64,000 nt of DNA from Actinomadura physcomitrii (lineage in GTDB: Bacteria; Actinomycetota; Actinomycetes; Streptosporangiales; Streptosporangiaceae). Below the pieces are notes generated by a model. That model had not been told where the DNA came from. It worked only from the letters and a program-made list of their open reading frames with translations, and made no database searches. The DNA is taken from positions 1 through 64,000 of the forward strand of contig NZ_WBMS02000002.1 of the NCBI RefSeq assembly GCF_008923205.2, given 5' to 3'. A program made the position numbers and the translations under genes. Positions within the stretch are counted from its first letter, which is position 1. Each line of letters begins with the position of its first letter. Below are positions 51,586 to 60,593 of this stretch, piece by piece.

Positions 51586-52431
51586 ATGGGCGACGACGCC
51601 GGAGCGGTCCGGTCGGCGGTGCTGACGCTGCACCGCGCGACCGGCCTGCCCATGGTGTTCGGCGGCGCGCTCAGCGGCCGGGACCGGCTGCGCATCACCG
51701 AGCTGGTCGGCAACACCACCGACTCGCTGAACGGCCTGGTCGTCCGGCACGGCAACGGGCTCGGCGGCAAGGCGATGGCGACGGGCCGGCCGATGTGGGT
51801 GAGCAACTACCCGTGCGCGGCGTCGATCAGCCACGACTACGACAAGCCGGTCGGCCGCGAGGGGCTGCTGTCGATCGTGGCGGTGCCGGTGGTGGTGCGG
51901 CGGCGCGTGCGCGGCGTGCTGTACGGGGCGCTGCGCGAGCCGCTGTCGCTCGCCGACCGGATCGTCGGCGCGGCGGTGCAGGCGGCCCGCGACCTGGAGC
52001 AGGACCTCGCCGTCGCGGACCGGGCCGACGAGGCGCTGGCGTGGCGCCCGCCGGCGCCGCAGGACGCGGCGGCGCGGTGGGAGGAGGTCCGCGCGGTGCA
52101 CGCCGAGCTGCGGGCGCTCGCCGAGCAGGTGGCGGACGCGCCGACCCGCGACCGGCTGCGCGCGATGACGCTGCGGCTCGCCGCCGCCGGGCTCACCCCG
52201 GACGCGCCGCCGGAGCCCGCGGCCGGCCCGCCGCGTCCGGTGCTGTCGCCGCGCGAGGTGGACGTGCTGTCCTACGTGGCGATCGGCTGCACGAACGCGG
52301 ACGCCGCGGCGCGTCTCGGGCTGCTGCCGGAGACGGTGAAGAGCTACCTGCGGTCGGCGATGCGCAAGCTCGACGCTCACACCCGGCTGGAGGCGGTGGC
52401 GTCGGCGCGCCGCGCCGGGCTGCTGCCCTGA
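51586..52431 (+). CDS. GAF-domain LuxR-type regulator
   Basis: A 281-residue regulator. Residues 10-140 form a GAF-like sensory domain (VHRATGLPMVFGG-type opening, LNGLVVRHGNGLGGKAMATGRPMWVSNYP, GREGLLSIVAVPVVVRRRVRGVLYGALR). The C-terminal 65 residues are a LuxR helix-turn-helix, LSPREVDVLSYVAIGCTNADAAARLGLLPETVKSYLRSAMRKLDAHTRLEAV. Similar proteins control fatty-acid or aromatic catabolism. Its position after the ligase pair supports that, but is not proof. ATG at 51586 fits the family start; upstream in-frame ATG at 51574 is an alternative. Confidence 0.82.
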   Translation: MGDDAGAVRSAVLTLHRATGLPMVFGGALSGRDRLRITELVGNTTDSLNGLVVRHGNGLGGKAMATGRPMWVSNYPCAASISHDYDKPVGREGLLSIVAVPVVVRRRVRGVLYGALREPLSLADRIVGAAVQAARDLEQDLAVADRADEALAWRPPAPQDAAARWEEVRAVHAELRALAEQVADAPTRDRLRAMTLRLAAAGLTPDAPPEPAAGPPRPVLSPREVDVLSYVAIGCTNADAAARLGLLPETVKSYLRSAMRKLDAHTRLEAVASARRAGLLP

Positions 52432-52475
52432 CCGCCGGCCTCGCGGGCCCGCTCGGAGTCATGGCGGGTCAACCG

Positions 52476-52999
52476 TTACCTGAGATGTGAGCGAATGTGA
52501 GTATCCGCTGTCCAGTTAGCCGTCGCTTGTGCGGCGGCGGTCCCGGTCTGATCCACGCGGGGCGTGGTGCCGGGTTCCTGCTTCACGGGCGGTCGCCCGG
52601 CGGGGCCGGGTCTGACATCGCCTCCACAGGCGTTTTGCCTCTCCGCCCCACTGGCGGCGAGGTCACGCAGGTTGATCGCGGCGTTGACGTCCCTGCCCAG
52701 CACCAGGCCACAGCCGTCGCACCGATAGGTCCGCTCGGACGGCGACAGGCTTGGCTTTCGCCCGCCGCAGCCCGAGCAGGTCTTCGAGGACGGGAACCAG
52801 CGGTCGGCCACGATCAGGCGTCCGCCGTTCCATCCGGTCTTGTAATCCAGCATCCGTCGGACGGCCCCGAATCCCTGGTCGGCGACCGCGCGGGCGAGCC
52901 GCCGGTTGGCGAGCATGCCGGTGACGTTGAGGTCTTCGACCACGACGGTCTCGTAGCGGGCGGCCAGGTGCGTGGTGGCCTTGTGCAGCGCGTCGGCGG
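52476..52999 (-). pseudogene. TnpB (IS605/IS607-type) remnant, C-terminal part with right end
   Basis: About 170 codons of a TnpB RNA-guided nuclease survive. They start near DALHKATTHLAARYETVVVEDLN, containing the RuvC-II Glu, and run through the zinc ribbon CSGCGGRKPSLSPSERTYRCDGCG and the RuvC-III Asp in GRDVNAAINL. The N-terminal half is missing: upstream the frame loses all similarity. The conserved tail, GPAGRPPVKQEPG, and noncoding-type sequence to about 52480 match the other remnant at 60594, including the right end around CATCTCAGG. In intact elements this 3' part encodes the guide RNA. The remnant cannot make an active nuclease but might still give an RNA. Confidence 0.78.
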
Positions 53000-53330
53000 T
53001 CCTGCACCCCGCGCGCGCACGGCCCGTTGCAGGGTCGGGTCGTTGCTGGGCAGGGCGGAGCGGGGCCGGCGATCGGCCCGGCGACGGGGTCAGCCTTCGT
53101 GGTGCGGCGGCGGCACGCGTCGTCCGGTACAGATCGGCCCCCGTGGCGCACTGCCTGGACGTAGCGACATCACCGCGCACCGGCTGCGCCGGGCCCTGAT
53201 CGCTCGGCCGTCCCGCCGTACGTGCCGGCGGAGACGTCCGGCCCCCGATGTGCAGGAAAAACCGTAACATCCCCACAGACACGAATGTTCGTAAAAGCCG
53301 GTGATGGGCCGCCAGAACGCGCGCCGCAGG
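53000..53330. other. unassigned stretch between TnpB remnant and D-threonine aldolase gene
   Basis: About 330 bp. A frame stays open on the minus strand in continuation of the TnpB remnant but has no recognisable similarity and a strange composition. The part near 53270-53320 is AT-richer. No gene, RNA or terminator could be supported. Confidence 0.45.
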
Positions 53331-54596
53331 TCAGAAATAGGTGCGGATGTAGCCGGTCACGGCGGGGTGGTCGGCGCCGGCGTCGTCGACGACCGGGATG
53401 AGCGTCCACTTGTCGAGCGCGGTGCAGGGGTGCGACAGGCCCAGCCGGACGATGTCGCCGGGCTCGACGGACGCGTCGCGCAGGTAGGCGTGCTGGTCGT
53501 TCAGCGCGGTGACGCGCGCGCCCTCGACCGGCGCGGCGCCCTTCCCGCGGACGAGCTGCGGCCGCGGCAGGCCCGCGTCGAACGGGACGTCGCGGCGCCC
53601 CACGTCCAGCAGCGCGAGCGCGGGCTCCGGCACCGACACGACGCGGCCCCAACCGTGCATGGCCGGGCGCAGGTGCTCGCCGCCCGCGCCGGCGCCCCGC
53701 CCGAACGGCGTGATGTCCTGGTAGAAGCCGTCGTCGTGGACGAGGTACGCGCCGGACCGCAGCACCACCTGCGCGTCGAGCCCGCCGAGCACCTCGGCGA
53801 CCTGGTCGAAGAAGGCGCTGCCGCCCGCCGTGACGACCGGCGCGCCGGTCTCGTACTCCAGCCGCCCGTGCAGGTTCGCGATCCGCCGCAGGTAGGCGTC
53901 GACGGCGGCGAGGCCCTCCTCGGACGCGTCGTGCGCGAGCGCGCCCTCGTAGCCGCCGATCCCGGCGAGGCGCAGCGACGGCGCCGCGCGGATCGCGTCG
54001 GCGACGGCCCGCGCGTCGCCGTCGTCGCGGACGCCGGTCCGGCCGTTCGGGCCGCCGAGCTCGACGCACACGTCCACGCGGCGCTGCGCCCGCGCGGCGC
54101 GCAGCGCCCCGTCGATCAGCTCGACGGACCGCACCGAGTCGGCCCAGCAGACGAACGCGAACTCGGGATCGCCGTCCAGCTCGCCCGCGAGCCAGGCGAG
54201 GCCGGCCGGGTCGAGCGGCGCGCCCGCGAGCAGCACGCGGCGGACCCCGAACGCGCGCGCGACGCGCAGCTGCGGGAAGGTCGCGAGCGTGATGCCCCAC
54301 GCGCCCGCGTCGAGCTGCCGGCGCCATAGCTCGGGGGCCATCGTAGTCTTACCGTGCGGTGCCAGTTCCATGCCTGCGGCGCTCACCCAGTCCGCCATCA
54401 TCCGGACGTTGTGGTCGAGCGCGCCGGCGTCGAGGGTCAGCAGCGGCGTGCCGAAGTCGTCCAGCGGCAGCCGCGCGTCCCGCGCTTGCGCCACCGTCAT
54501 CCCCTGCGCGGACGCCGGGATCGCCTTGAACCGCCAGTCGAGCGGCTCCCCGTCCAGCGCGTCCACGGCAGTCGCGTCGATCCCCGTCACCGGCAT
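53331..54596 (-). CDS. D-threonine aldolase/D-serine dehydratase-like PLP enzyme
   Basis: A 421-residue fold-type III PLP protein with an alanine racemase-like N-terminal barrel. Lys83 in APHGKTTMAPE is the expected PLP Schiff base. The C-terminal domain carries LSHPCTALDKW, the His and Cys pair that binds zinc in D-serine dehydratase-like enzymes. It would cleave a D-beta-hydroxy amino acid or deaminate D-serine. It is divergent from an IclR-like regulator that probably controls it. The start is ATG at 54596, with GGGAGGGC upstream. Confidence 0.87.
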   Translation of the reverse strand: MPVTGIDATAVDALDGEPLDWRFKAIPASAQGMTVAQARDARLPLDDFGTPLLTLDAGALDHNVRMMADWVSAAGMELAPHGKTTMAPELWRRQLDAGAWGITLATFPQLRVARAFGVRRVLLAGAPLDPAGLAWLAGELDGDPEFAFVCWADSVRSVELIDGALRAARAQRRVDVCVELGGPNGRTGVRDDGDARAVADAIRAAPSLRLAGIGGYEGALAHDASEEGLAAVDAYLRRIANLHGRLEYETGAPVVTAGGSAFFDQVAEVLGGLDAQVVLRSGAYLVHDDGFYQDITPFGRGAGAGGEHLRPAMHGWGRVVSVPEPALALLDVGRRDVPFDAGLPRPQLVRGKGAAPVEGARVTALNDQHAYLRDASVEPGDIVRLGLSHPCTALDKWTLIPVVDDAGADHPAVTGYIRTYF

Positions 54597-54735
54597 GCCC
54601 TCCCCTGTCGCCTCCGCCCGCGATGATCCTTCCCCGTGCCGCGCGGGCCGACCCCCGCCCCCCTCAGCGGCCCGGGCGGTCCCGGGCCGCGGGTACGCTG
54701 CGCTCCGGCATCGGCCGCCGGGAGGAGGGAACCCG

Positions 54736-55230
54736 ATGAGCCAGAGCCTCGCGCGCGGGCTGAGCATCCTGATCGAGCTCGGCGACGGCCCGCACAACCT
54801 GGACGAGCTGGCCCGCAAGCTCGGCGTGCACAAGACGACCGTGCTGCGGCTGCTGCGCGCGCTGGAGGCCGAGCGGTTCGTGCGCCGCGACGAGCACCAC
54901 CGCTTCCACCTCGGCGCGCGCCTCGCCGCGCTCGCCGACACCCTCGGCCGCCCCGACGTCCGCGCCGTCGCGGCGCCGCACCTCGCGCGGCTCGGCGCGG
55001 CGACCGGCGGCGCCGCCCGCCTCGTCACCGGCCCGCCCGCGCTGCTCGACGACCTGGAGCGCGCCGGCGCGTCCGGCCGCTACGCCGCCGCGCCGGTCCG
55101 CGACGCGACGGGACGCGTGGTGGCCGCCGTGACCGTGCCCGACGGGGCGGACCTCACCGGCCTGCGCGCGACCGCGGACGCCATCTCCGCCGACTATGCC
55201 GAACGGACCCGTCCGGACGCGCCCGGGTGA
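54736..55230 (+). CDS. IclR-like regulator, short
   Basis: A 164-residue protein. The N-terminal winged helix is intact: LARGLSILIELGDGPHNLDELARKLGVHKTTVLRLLRALEAERFVRRDEHHRFHLGARLAAL. The C-terminal effector domain, normally 170 residues, is reduced to about 85, so it may be a stable short variant or a truncated gene. It is divergent from the D-threonine aldolase-like gene and is its likely regulator. The last 77 bp overlap the convergent permease gene, which is unusually deep. ATG at 54736 follows GGGAGGAGGGAACC, a good ribosome-binding site. Confidence 0.8.
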   Translation: MSQSLARGLSILIELGDGPHNLDELARKLGVHKTTVLRLLRALEAERFVRRDEHHRFHLGARLAALADTLGRPDVRAVAAPHLARLGAATGGAARLVTGPPALLDDLERAGASGRYAAAPVRDATGRVVAAVTVPDGADLTGLRATADAISADYAERTRPDAPG

Positions 55231-55963
55231 GGACGCCCGCCGCCACCAGCTCGAGCGTGATGAGCACCGCGACGACCTCGATGGCGAGCAGCCCGATGAG
55301 CACCAGCAGCTGCGTCGCGCCCGCCTGGGCCGGGTCGGCGCCGCCGAGCAGCACGCCGACGAACGCGCCGGGCAGCGTGACGAGCCCGACCGTCCGGGTC
55401 TGGTCGAGGACGGGGAACAGCGCGAGCGCGGCGGCGGGGCGGCACACCTCCATCGCGGCGTCGCGCGGCGTCAGCCCGAGCGCGAGCCCGCCCTCGTACT
55501 CGCCGCGCCGCGTCGCCAGCTCGTCGAGCGCGCGCCGCCCGGTGAGCCCGGTCGCCGACATGGCGCCGCCGATGAAGATGCCGGCGATCGGCAGCACCGA
55601 CACGGTGCGCAGCGGGACGAGCCGCGACGCGAGCAGCAGCGCGAGGACGGGCGCGACGCCCGCGACGATCGGCAGCGCGGTCGTCCACGCGCCCGCGCGC
55701 AGGCCGCCGGTGATGCGGCGGCCCGCCGTCACCACGGCGATGACGACCATGCCCGCGACGAACGCGGCGGTGTAGCCGGCGTCGCGCAGCACCGCGGCGA
55801 TGAGCGCGGACACGGCGGCGAGCTGCACGGCCGCGCGGACCGAGACGACCACGATGTCCCGGCCGAGACCGATCCGGCCGAGCCGCGCGAGGGCCGCCGC
55901 GACCACCGCGAGCGCGCCGAGGACGAGCGCCAGGAGCGGTCCGACGGCGGGCCCCGCGCTCAT
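55154..55963 (-). CDS. fetB: FetB-like membrane permease (UPF0014)
   Basis: A 269-residue protein with about seven transmembrane helices. GLRAGAWTTALPIVAGVAPVLALLLASRLVPLRT and IFIGGAMSATGL, then RGEYEGGLALGLTPRDAAMEVCRPAAALALFPVLDQTRTVGLVTLPGAFVGVLLGGADP, are characteristic of FetB/UPF0014, an ABC permease linked to iron homeostasis and export. The usual partner ATPase FetA is not adjacent. The C-terminal 25 residues overlap the IclR gene in the other strand. The start is ATG at 55963. Confidence 0.85.
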   Translation of the reverse strand: MSAGPAVGPLLALVLGALAVVAAALARLGRIGLGRDIVVVSVRAAVQLAAVSALIAAVLRDAGYTAAFVAGMVVIAVVTAGRRITGGLRAGAWTTALPIVAGVAPVLALLLASRLVPLRTVSVLPIAGIFIGGAMSATGLTGRRALDELATRRGEYEGGLALGLTPRDAAMEVCRPAAALALFPVLDQTRTVGLVTLPGAFVGVLLGGADPAQAGATQLLVLIGLLAIEVVAVLITLELVAAGVLTRARPDGSVRHSRRRWRPRSRAGR

Positions 55964-56060
55964 CCCACCCCCCGACCAGAACGATCTTCTGTAACGGGTC
56001 TTCCCAGTTGAGCCGATTGTGATCCGCAAGGCCGCTCGAGGGAGCGAAAAGCCCGATAGC

Positions 56061-56912
56061 GTGGGACTTGTGGAGGACGAGGAGGCAGGCGGACCGTCCC
56101 GCCGCAGAGCGCTCTGGCTGATGGGGGCCGCCGCCGTCGGCATCACCGCGATCGGCGCCGACGAGGCGCACCCGTCCCGGGTGTCGCACGCCGCGGCGAA
56201 GCCGTCCGTGCCGACGCCGCGCGCCCGTCCCGTCATCCACCCGAAGCCGGCGCCGTCCCCCACCCCGACGCCGCGGCCCGCCACCTGGACGCAGGCGAAG
56301 CTGACCGCGCTGGAGACTCCCGTCCGCGAGCTGACGCAGCTGTCGCCGGCGCCGCCGCCGAAGACGATCGCGCTCACCATCGACGACGGCCCGCACCCGG
56401 TGTACACCCCGAAGATGCTCGACCTGCTGGCCGAGCACGAGATCCACGCGACCTTCTTCATGATCGGCGAGCAGGTGAAGGAGTGGCCGAAGCTGGTGCG
56501 CCGGGTCGCCGACGCCGGCCACCAGATCTGCAACCACACCGAGACGCACCCCATCACCATCGCGGGCCTGCCGAAGAAGCGGGTCAAGAAGGAGATGGTG
56601 CAGGCGCGCGACCGGATCGCCGACACGACCGGCATCGAGCCGCAGTTCTTCCGGTCGCCGGGCGGCGCCTGGTCGAAGACGATCCTGGAGCTCGTCGCGG
56701 AGCACGGCATGCTGCCGATCGACTGGGCGGTCGACCCGCGCGACTGGTCCCGGCCGGGCGTCGGGCACATCCGCCGGACGCTGCTGCGCGGCAAGGCCGG
56801 CAACATCATGCTGTGCCACGACGGCGGCGGCGACCGGTCGGAGACCATCGCGGCGCTGCGCAAGGTCATCCCGAAGATGAAGAAGCGCGGCCTGACGTTC
56901 GTGGCGCTCTAA
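56061..56912 (+). CDS. secreted polysaccharide deacetylase (NodB domain)
   Basis: A 283-residue exported protein. A twin-arginine-like signal (PSRRRALWLMGAAAVGITAIGA) is followed by a Pro/Thr-rich linker. The NodB domain contains TIDDGPHPVYTPKMLD (catalytic Asp-Asp), HQICNHTETHP (metal His pair), FFRSPGGAWS and IDWAVDPRDW, ending MLCHDGGGDRSETI with a catalytic His. It would deacetylate cell-wall glycans or chitin-like sugars. The start is uncertain: GTG at 56061 is used, GTG at 56019 and 56070 are possible. It converges on mca with a 4-bp overlap. Confidence 0.85.
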   Translation: MGLVEDEEAGGPSRRRALWLMGAAAVGITAIGADEAHPSRVSHAAAKPSVPTPRARPVIHPKPAPSPTPTPRPATWTQAKLTALETPVRELTQLSPAPPPKTIALTIDDGPHPVYTPKMLDLLAEHEIHATFFMIGEQVKEWPKLVRRVADAGHQICNHTETHPITIAGLPKKRVKKEMVQARDRIADTTGIEPQFFRSPGGAWSKTILELVAEHGMLPIDWAVDPRDWSRPGVGHIRRTLLRGKAGNIMLCHDGGGDRSETIAALRKVIPKMKKRGLTFVAL

Positions 56913-57799
56913 CCCGCCGGGACGGTGACCGGGAGGCCGGCGAACAGGTCGCTCTCGGGGAGTTCCGTCTCGACGTGCGAGCGGGCCAGGTGGTAGTCCT
57001 CGGTGGGCCAGACCTCCCGCTCCACGTCGCGCGGGTGCAGCATGAACCCGGCGTCCGGGTCTATCTGCGTGGCGTGCGCGAGCAGCGCCCGGTCCCGGAC
57101 GCCGAAGTACTCCGCGCACGGGACGCGGGTGGTCGTCTCGAGCCTCGCGGCGCCGTCCGGCCACTCCGCGAGCACGGGGCCCATCGGCGACTCCAGGCCC
57201 CGCGCGAGCATGCCGTCGTGCAGGGCCTGGAACCAGTCCCGCGAGAACGCGCCCTGGTAGTACAGCTTCACCGGCCGCCACGGCGCGCCCGTGCCCGGAT
57301 AGCGGTCCGGGTCCGCGGCGGCGTCGAACGCCTCCGCCGTGACCTGGTGCGTCTTGATGTGGTCGGGGTGCGGGTAGCCGCCGGTCTCGTCGTAGGTGAT
57401 GACGACGTGCGGGCGGAACTCGCGGACGAGCGCGACCAGCGGGCGCGCCGCGTCCGCGAGCGGCTCCAGCGCGAAGCAGCCGGCCGGCAGGTCCTCGCCG
57501 TCGCCGGGAAGGCCGGAGTCGGTGAAGCCGAGGAACCTCTGCCGGACGCCGAGGATCTCCCGCGCCGCCGCCATCTCCCGGCGCCGGATCGCGGGCAGGT
57601 CCGCGCGGACCTCCGGCCGGTCGAGCGCCGGGTTGAGGACGCTGCCGCGCTCCCCGCCGGTGCAGGTCGCGACGAGCACGTCCGCCCCTTCGGCGGCGTA
57701 CTTCGCCAGCGTCGCGGCGCCCTTGCTGGACTCGTCGTCGGGGTGCGCGTGGACGGTCAGCAGCCGCGGGCGCTCGCCATGGGTGACGCGCAGGTTCAC
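56909..57799 (-). CDS. mca: mycothiol S-conjugate amidase
   Basis: A 296-residue zinc amidase of the LmbE/PIG-L family. VHAHPDDESSKGAATLAKYAAEGADVLVATCTGGERG is the signature of Mca, with metal ligands His-Pro-Asp-Asp and a later His in GYPHPDHIKTH. Mca splits mycothiol-S-conjugates into a mercapturic acid and an amine sugar during electrophile detoxification; its family twin MshB acts in mycothiol synthesis, but the sequence fits Mca better. The GTG start overlaps the stop of the upstream exporter gene, so export and detoxification appear to be made together. Confidence 0.9.
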   Translation of the reverse strand: MNLRVTHGERPRLLTVHAHPDDESSKGAATLAKYAAEGADVLVATCTGGERGSVLNPALDRPEVRADLPAIRRREMAAAREILGVRQRFLGFTDSGLPGDGEDLPAGCFALEPLADAARPLVALVREFRPHVVITYDETGGYPHPDHIKTHQVTAEAFDAAADPDRYPGTGAPWRPVKLYYQGAFSRDWFQALHDGMLARGLESPMGPVLAEWPDGAARLETTTRVPCAEYFGVRDRALLAHATQIDPDAGFMLHPRDVEREVWPTEDYHLARSHVETELPESDLFAGLPVTVPAG

Positions 57800-59229
57800 C
57801 GGCTCTCCTTCTTCGGGATACGGGACGGGTAGAACAGGGCGGGGACGAGGGTCAGCGCGGACAGGCCGACCGCCCACCAGAACGTCGCGCCGTAGGCGGC
57901 GGCCGGCGGGTGATGGTCGAGCGACCGCTGCAGGACGACCGCGAGGACGGCCGTGCCGAGCGACCCGCCGACCCGGTTGAGGGTGTTGACGGCGCCGGCG
58001 GCGCGGGCCGTCTCGTCCGGGCGGACGCTCGCGTAGACGGTCGCCATGCCGGGCGCCATCACGACGCCGAGCCCGGCGCCCCGCACGACGAGCGACAGCG
58101 TCAGCAGCCACCCGGCCGGGCCCGCGCCGAGCTGCGTGAACGCGACCGTTCCGGCGAGCGTGAGGACGATGCCGGTCAGGATGAGCGGGCGCGGCGCCAT
58201 CCGGTCGGCGAGCCGCGACGCGAAGAACGTCGCGACGGCGGTGCCGAGGGCCTGCGGGGCGAGCAGCAGCCCGGCCTCCAGCGCGGACGCGTGCTCGACC
58301 TGCTGGTAGTACAGCGGCAGCAGCAGCATCGAGCTGTAGAGCGCGGCGCCCTGCAGGAACGAGTTCGCCGTCGCGACCGCGAAGCCGCGCCGGGCGAACA
58401 GGCCGAGGTCGATGAGCGCGGTGCCGCGCCGGCGCAGCGCGTGCACGCCGTAACCGGCGAGCAGCACGGCCCCGGCCGCGAGCGAACCCCACACCCGCAC
58501 CGCACCGAGCCCGCCCGCGTCGCCGACCTCGGAGAACCCGTAGACGGCCGCCGCGAGGCCGGGCGACAGCAGCGCGAGCCCGCGCAGGTCCAGCCGCCGC
58601 GCCGATCCGCCGGCCCCGGCGAACGCGGGCACGTACCGGGCCGCGAGCAGCAGCGTGACCAGGCCGAGCGGGACGTTCACCAGGAACATCCAGCGCCAGT
58701 CGAGCCGCTCGACGATGAGCCCGCCGAGCACCGGCCCGAGCACGGGCGCGAACGTCAGCGGCATGACGGTCAGGCCGATGACGCGGCCGAGCCGCTTCGG
58801 ACCGGCGGCCCGCACGACGATCGACTGGCCGACCGGCTGGATCAGGCCGCCGCCGACGCCCTGCAGCACCCGGAACGCGATGAGGCTCCCGGCCGACCAG
58901 GCGAGCCCGCACAGCGCGGACCCGGCGGTGAACAGCGCGATCGACGCCATCCACGTCGTCCGGGCGCCGAACCGGTCGCTCGCCCAGCCGGCCAGCGGCA
59001 TCACCATCGCGATCGCGAGCAGGTACCCGGCGGACACCCACTGCAGGGTCGCGACGGGGGCGCCGAAGTCACGGGCGACCGCGTCCAGCCCGACGCCGAC
59101 GATCGTCGTGTCCAGCAGCGCCAGGATCGGCCCGAGGACCAGCACGAACGACGTCTTGAGCAGCGCCGGGTCGAGCCGTCCGGTCGCGTCGGCGGGCGCC
59201 GCGGCCGGTGCGCGGGTGGGCGCGGTCAT
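57796..59229 (-). CDS. MFS drug exporter, DHA2 family
   Basis: A 477-residue membrane protein with about 14 helices. Opening LVLGPILALLDTTIVGVGLDAVARDFGAPVATLQWVSAGYLLAIAMVMPLAGWASDRFGART is typical of DHA2 exporters, with the D-x-x-G-R/K motif A-like loop and GPVLGGLIVE. GTGA overlap with mca links it to mycothiol-conjugate processing; it may export the products (mercapturic acids). The ATG at 59229 is six bases after GGAGGT, a good start, and is preferred over an upstream TTG. A region of AT-rich DNA lies upstream (59240-59330). Confidence 0.88.
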   Translation of the reverse strand: MTAPTRAPAAAPADATGRLDPALLKTSFVLVLGPILALLDTTIVGVGLDAVARDFGAPVATLQWVSAGYLLAIAMVMPLAGWASDRFGARTTWMASIALFTAGSALCGLAWSAGSLIAFRVLQGVGGGLIQPVGQSIVVRAAGPKRLGRVIGLTVMPLTFAPVLGPVLGGLIVERLDWRWMFLVNVPLGLVTLLLAARYVPAFAGAGGSARRLDLRGLALLSPGLAAAVYGFSEVGDAGGLGAVRVWGSLAAGAVLLAGYGVHALRRRGTALIDLGLFARRGFAVATANSFLQGAALYSSMLLLPLYYQQVEHASALEAGLLLAPQALGTAVATFFASRLADRMAPRPLILTGIVLTLAGTVAFTQLGAGPAGWLLTLSLVVRGAGLGVVMAPGMATVYASVRPDETARAAGAVNTLNRVGGSLGTAVLAVVLQRSLDHHPPAAAYGATFWWAVGLSALTLVPALFYPSRIPKKESR

Positions 59230-59406
59230 GGACACCTCCAAGTAAGTGGAACGAGTCGAACTTTAGGCTCACTACATCAGACGGTCAAGCCTATTTTTAG
59301 ATTCATACTAAGTTTTGCACTGGCAGGACGTGGTCATCTGATGGCGGCCGGGCGGCGGCGGTCCTTAAGATCACGGTGTCCCGCGCCGATCCAGAGGGGT
59401 TCACGC

Positions 59407-60570
59407 GTGCACGGCCCTCCGCCCTCCCCGTTCCCCGCGCCCTATGGCGGCCCGTACCAAGGGCCGGCGCATCCGGGCCCGCCACCACAGCCACCACAGC
59501 CGCCGTACCAGCAGCAGCAGCCGCCCGGACCGGAGAGCGAGGCGGCGCCGCCCGGCCGCCGCCTGCTGGCCTGGTCGATCGACACCGGGATCCTGCTGGT
59601 CGTGGCGCTGCTGCTCGGCGCCATGACGTGGGGGCGGCTGCAGTCCTACGTCACCGAGGACCTGCCCCACAAGGCGTGGTCCGCCGGCGTCGAACTGCTG
59701 CTGTCGGGCGGGAGCGTGAAGAAGGCGGCCGGCGAGTTCGGCGCGGGCGTGTGGGACACGTTCGTCGCCACCGTCGAGCAGGGCCTGCTGCTGCTCGTCC
59801 TGGCGGAGCTGCTCCTCCAGTTCGCGGGAACGGCCTGGCTCGGCCGGACGGCCGGCAAGGCCGTGATGGACCTGCGCGTCGGGCACAGCGCCGTCCCGGC
59901 CAAGCCCGGCAAGGCGCGCGCCGCGCGCCGGGCGCTGGTCACGACCGCGTCGGGCACCGGCCTGTACGCGCTCGCCTGGGTGCTCCTGCTGGAGGGGCTG
60001 TTCTTCCTCTCCGTCCTGCTGTGGGTGCTCGCGGTCGCGCTCTTCGTGGCAAACAGCCTGCCCGCCCTCGTCGGCCGGCGGCGCCGCACGCTCGCCGACC
60101 TGGTCGGCGGCACGGTGGTGGTGCGGGCGGGCGGCTACCAGCGCGCCGTGGCGGCGGCGCGGCAGGGCGCCGTCGTCGCGTGGGACGGCGCCCAGGCCGC
60201 GGGCCAGGTGGCCCGGCAGGCGGCCCGCGACAACGCCGCGCGGCTCGCCCAGCACGACCGCGTGCGGCAGGCGATCGAGTCCGAGCGGGCCGAGCGGCTG
60301 CGGGAGCTCGGCCGGGCGTCCGCCGGGAAGCTGCGCGAGGCCGTGGCGAGCGAGCGGGCGCAGCAGGTGCAGGACGCGGGCAAGCGGCTCGGCGGCCGTT
60401 TCAAGGACGCCTACCAGGAGCGCAGGGCGGGCCGGGCCGTCGAGCAACCGGAGCAACCCGCCCTGCCGCCAGCGCCGCCGGCGCTGCCGCCACCGCCGCC
60501 CGCCATGCCGCAGCAGTACTACGAGCAGCAGCATGTGCAACCCCCGTACGAGCAGCCGCCGCCCGGCTAG
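59407..60570 (+). CDS. RDD-family membrane protein with Pro-rich ends
   Basis: A 387-residue protein. A Pro/Gln-rich N-terminus of about 50 residues precedes an RDD domain with three hydrophobic segments: PGRRLLAWSIDTGILLVVALLLGAM with the Arg/Asp signature, a segment near 115-135, and one near 190-215. LGRTAGKAVMDLRVGHS is also typical. The C-terminal third is a long Ala/Arg/Glu/Gln helix (residues 240-340), probably coiled, and a Pro-rich end. Function is not known; RDD proteins are often linked to ion transport or sporulation. The start is GTG at 59407. A TnpB remnant follows within 25 bp. Confidence 0.78.
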   Translation: MHGPPPSPFPAPYGGPYQGPAHPGPPPQPPQPPYQQQQPPGPESEAAPPGRRLLAWSIDTGILLVVALLLGAMTWGRLQSYVTEDLPHKAWSAGVELLLSGGSVKKAAGEFGAGVWDTFVATVEQGLLLLVLAELLLQFAGTAWLGRTAGKAVMDLRVGHSAVPAKPGKARAARRALVTTASGTGLYALAWVLLLEGLFFLSVLLWVLAVALFVANSLPALVGRRRRTLADLVGGTVVVRAGGYQRAVAAARQGAVVAWDGAQAAGQVARQAARDNAARLAQHDRVRQAIESERAERLRELGRASAGKLREAVASERAQQVQDAGKRLGGRFKDAYQERRAGRAVEQPEQPALPPAPPALPPPPPAMPQQYYEQQHVQPPYEQPPPG

Positions 60571-60593
60571 GACCGGGCGGCGGCGGATCGCTC

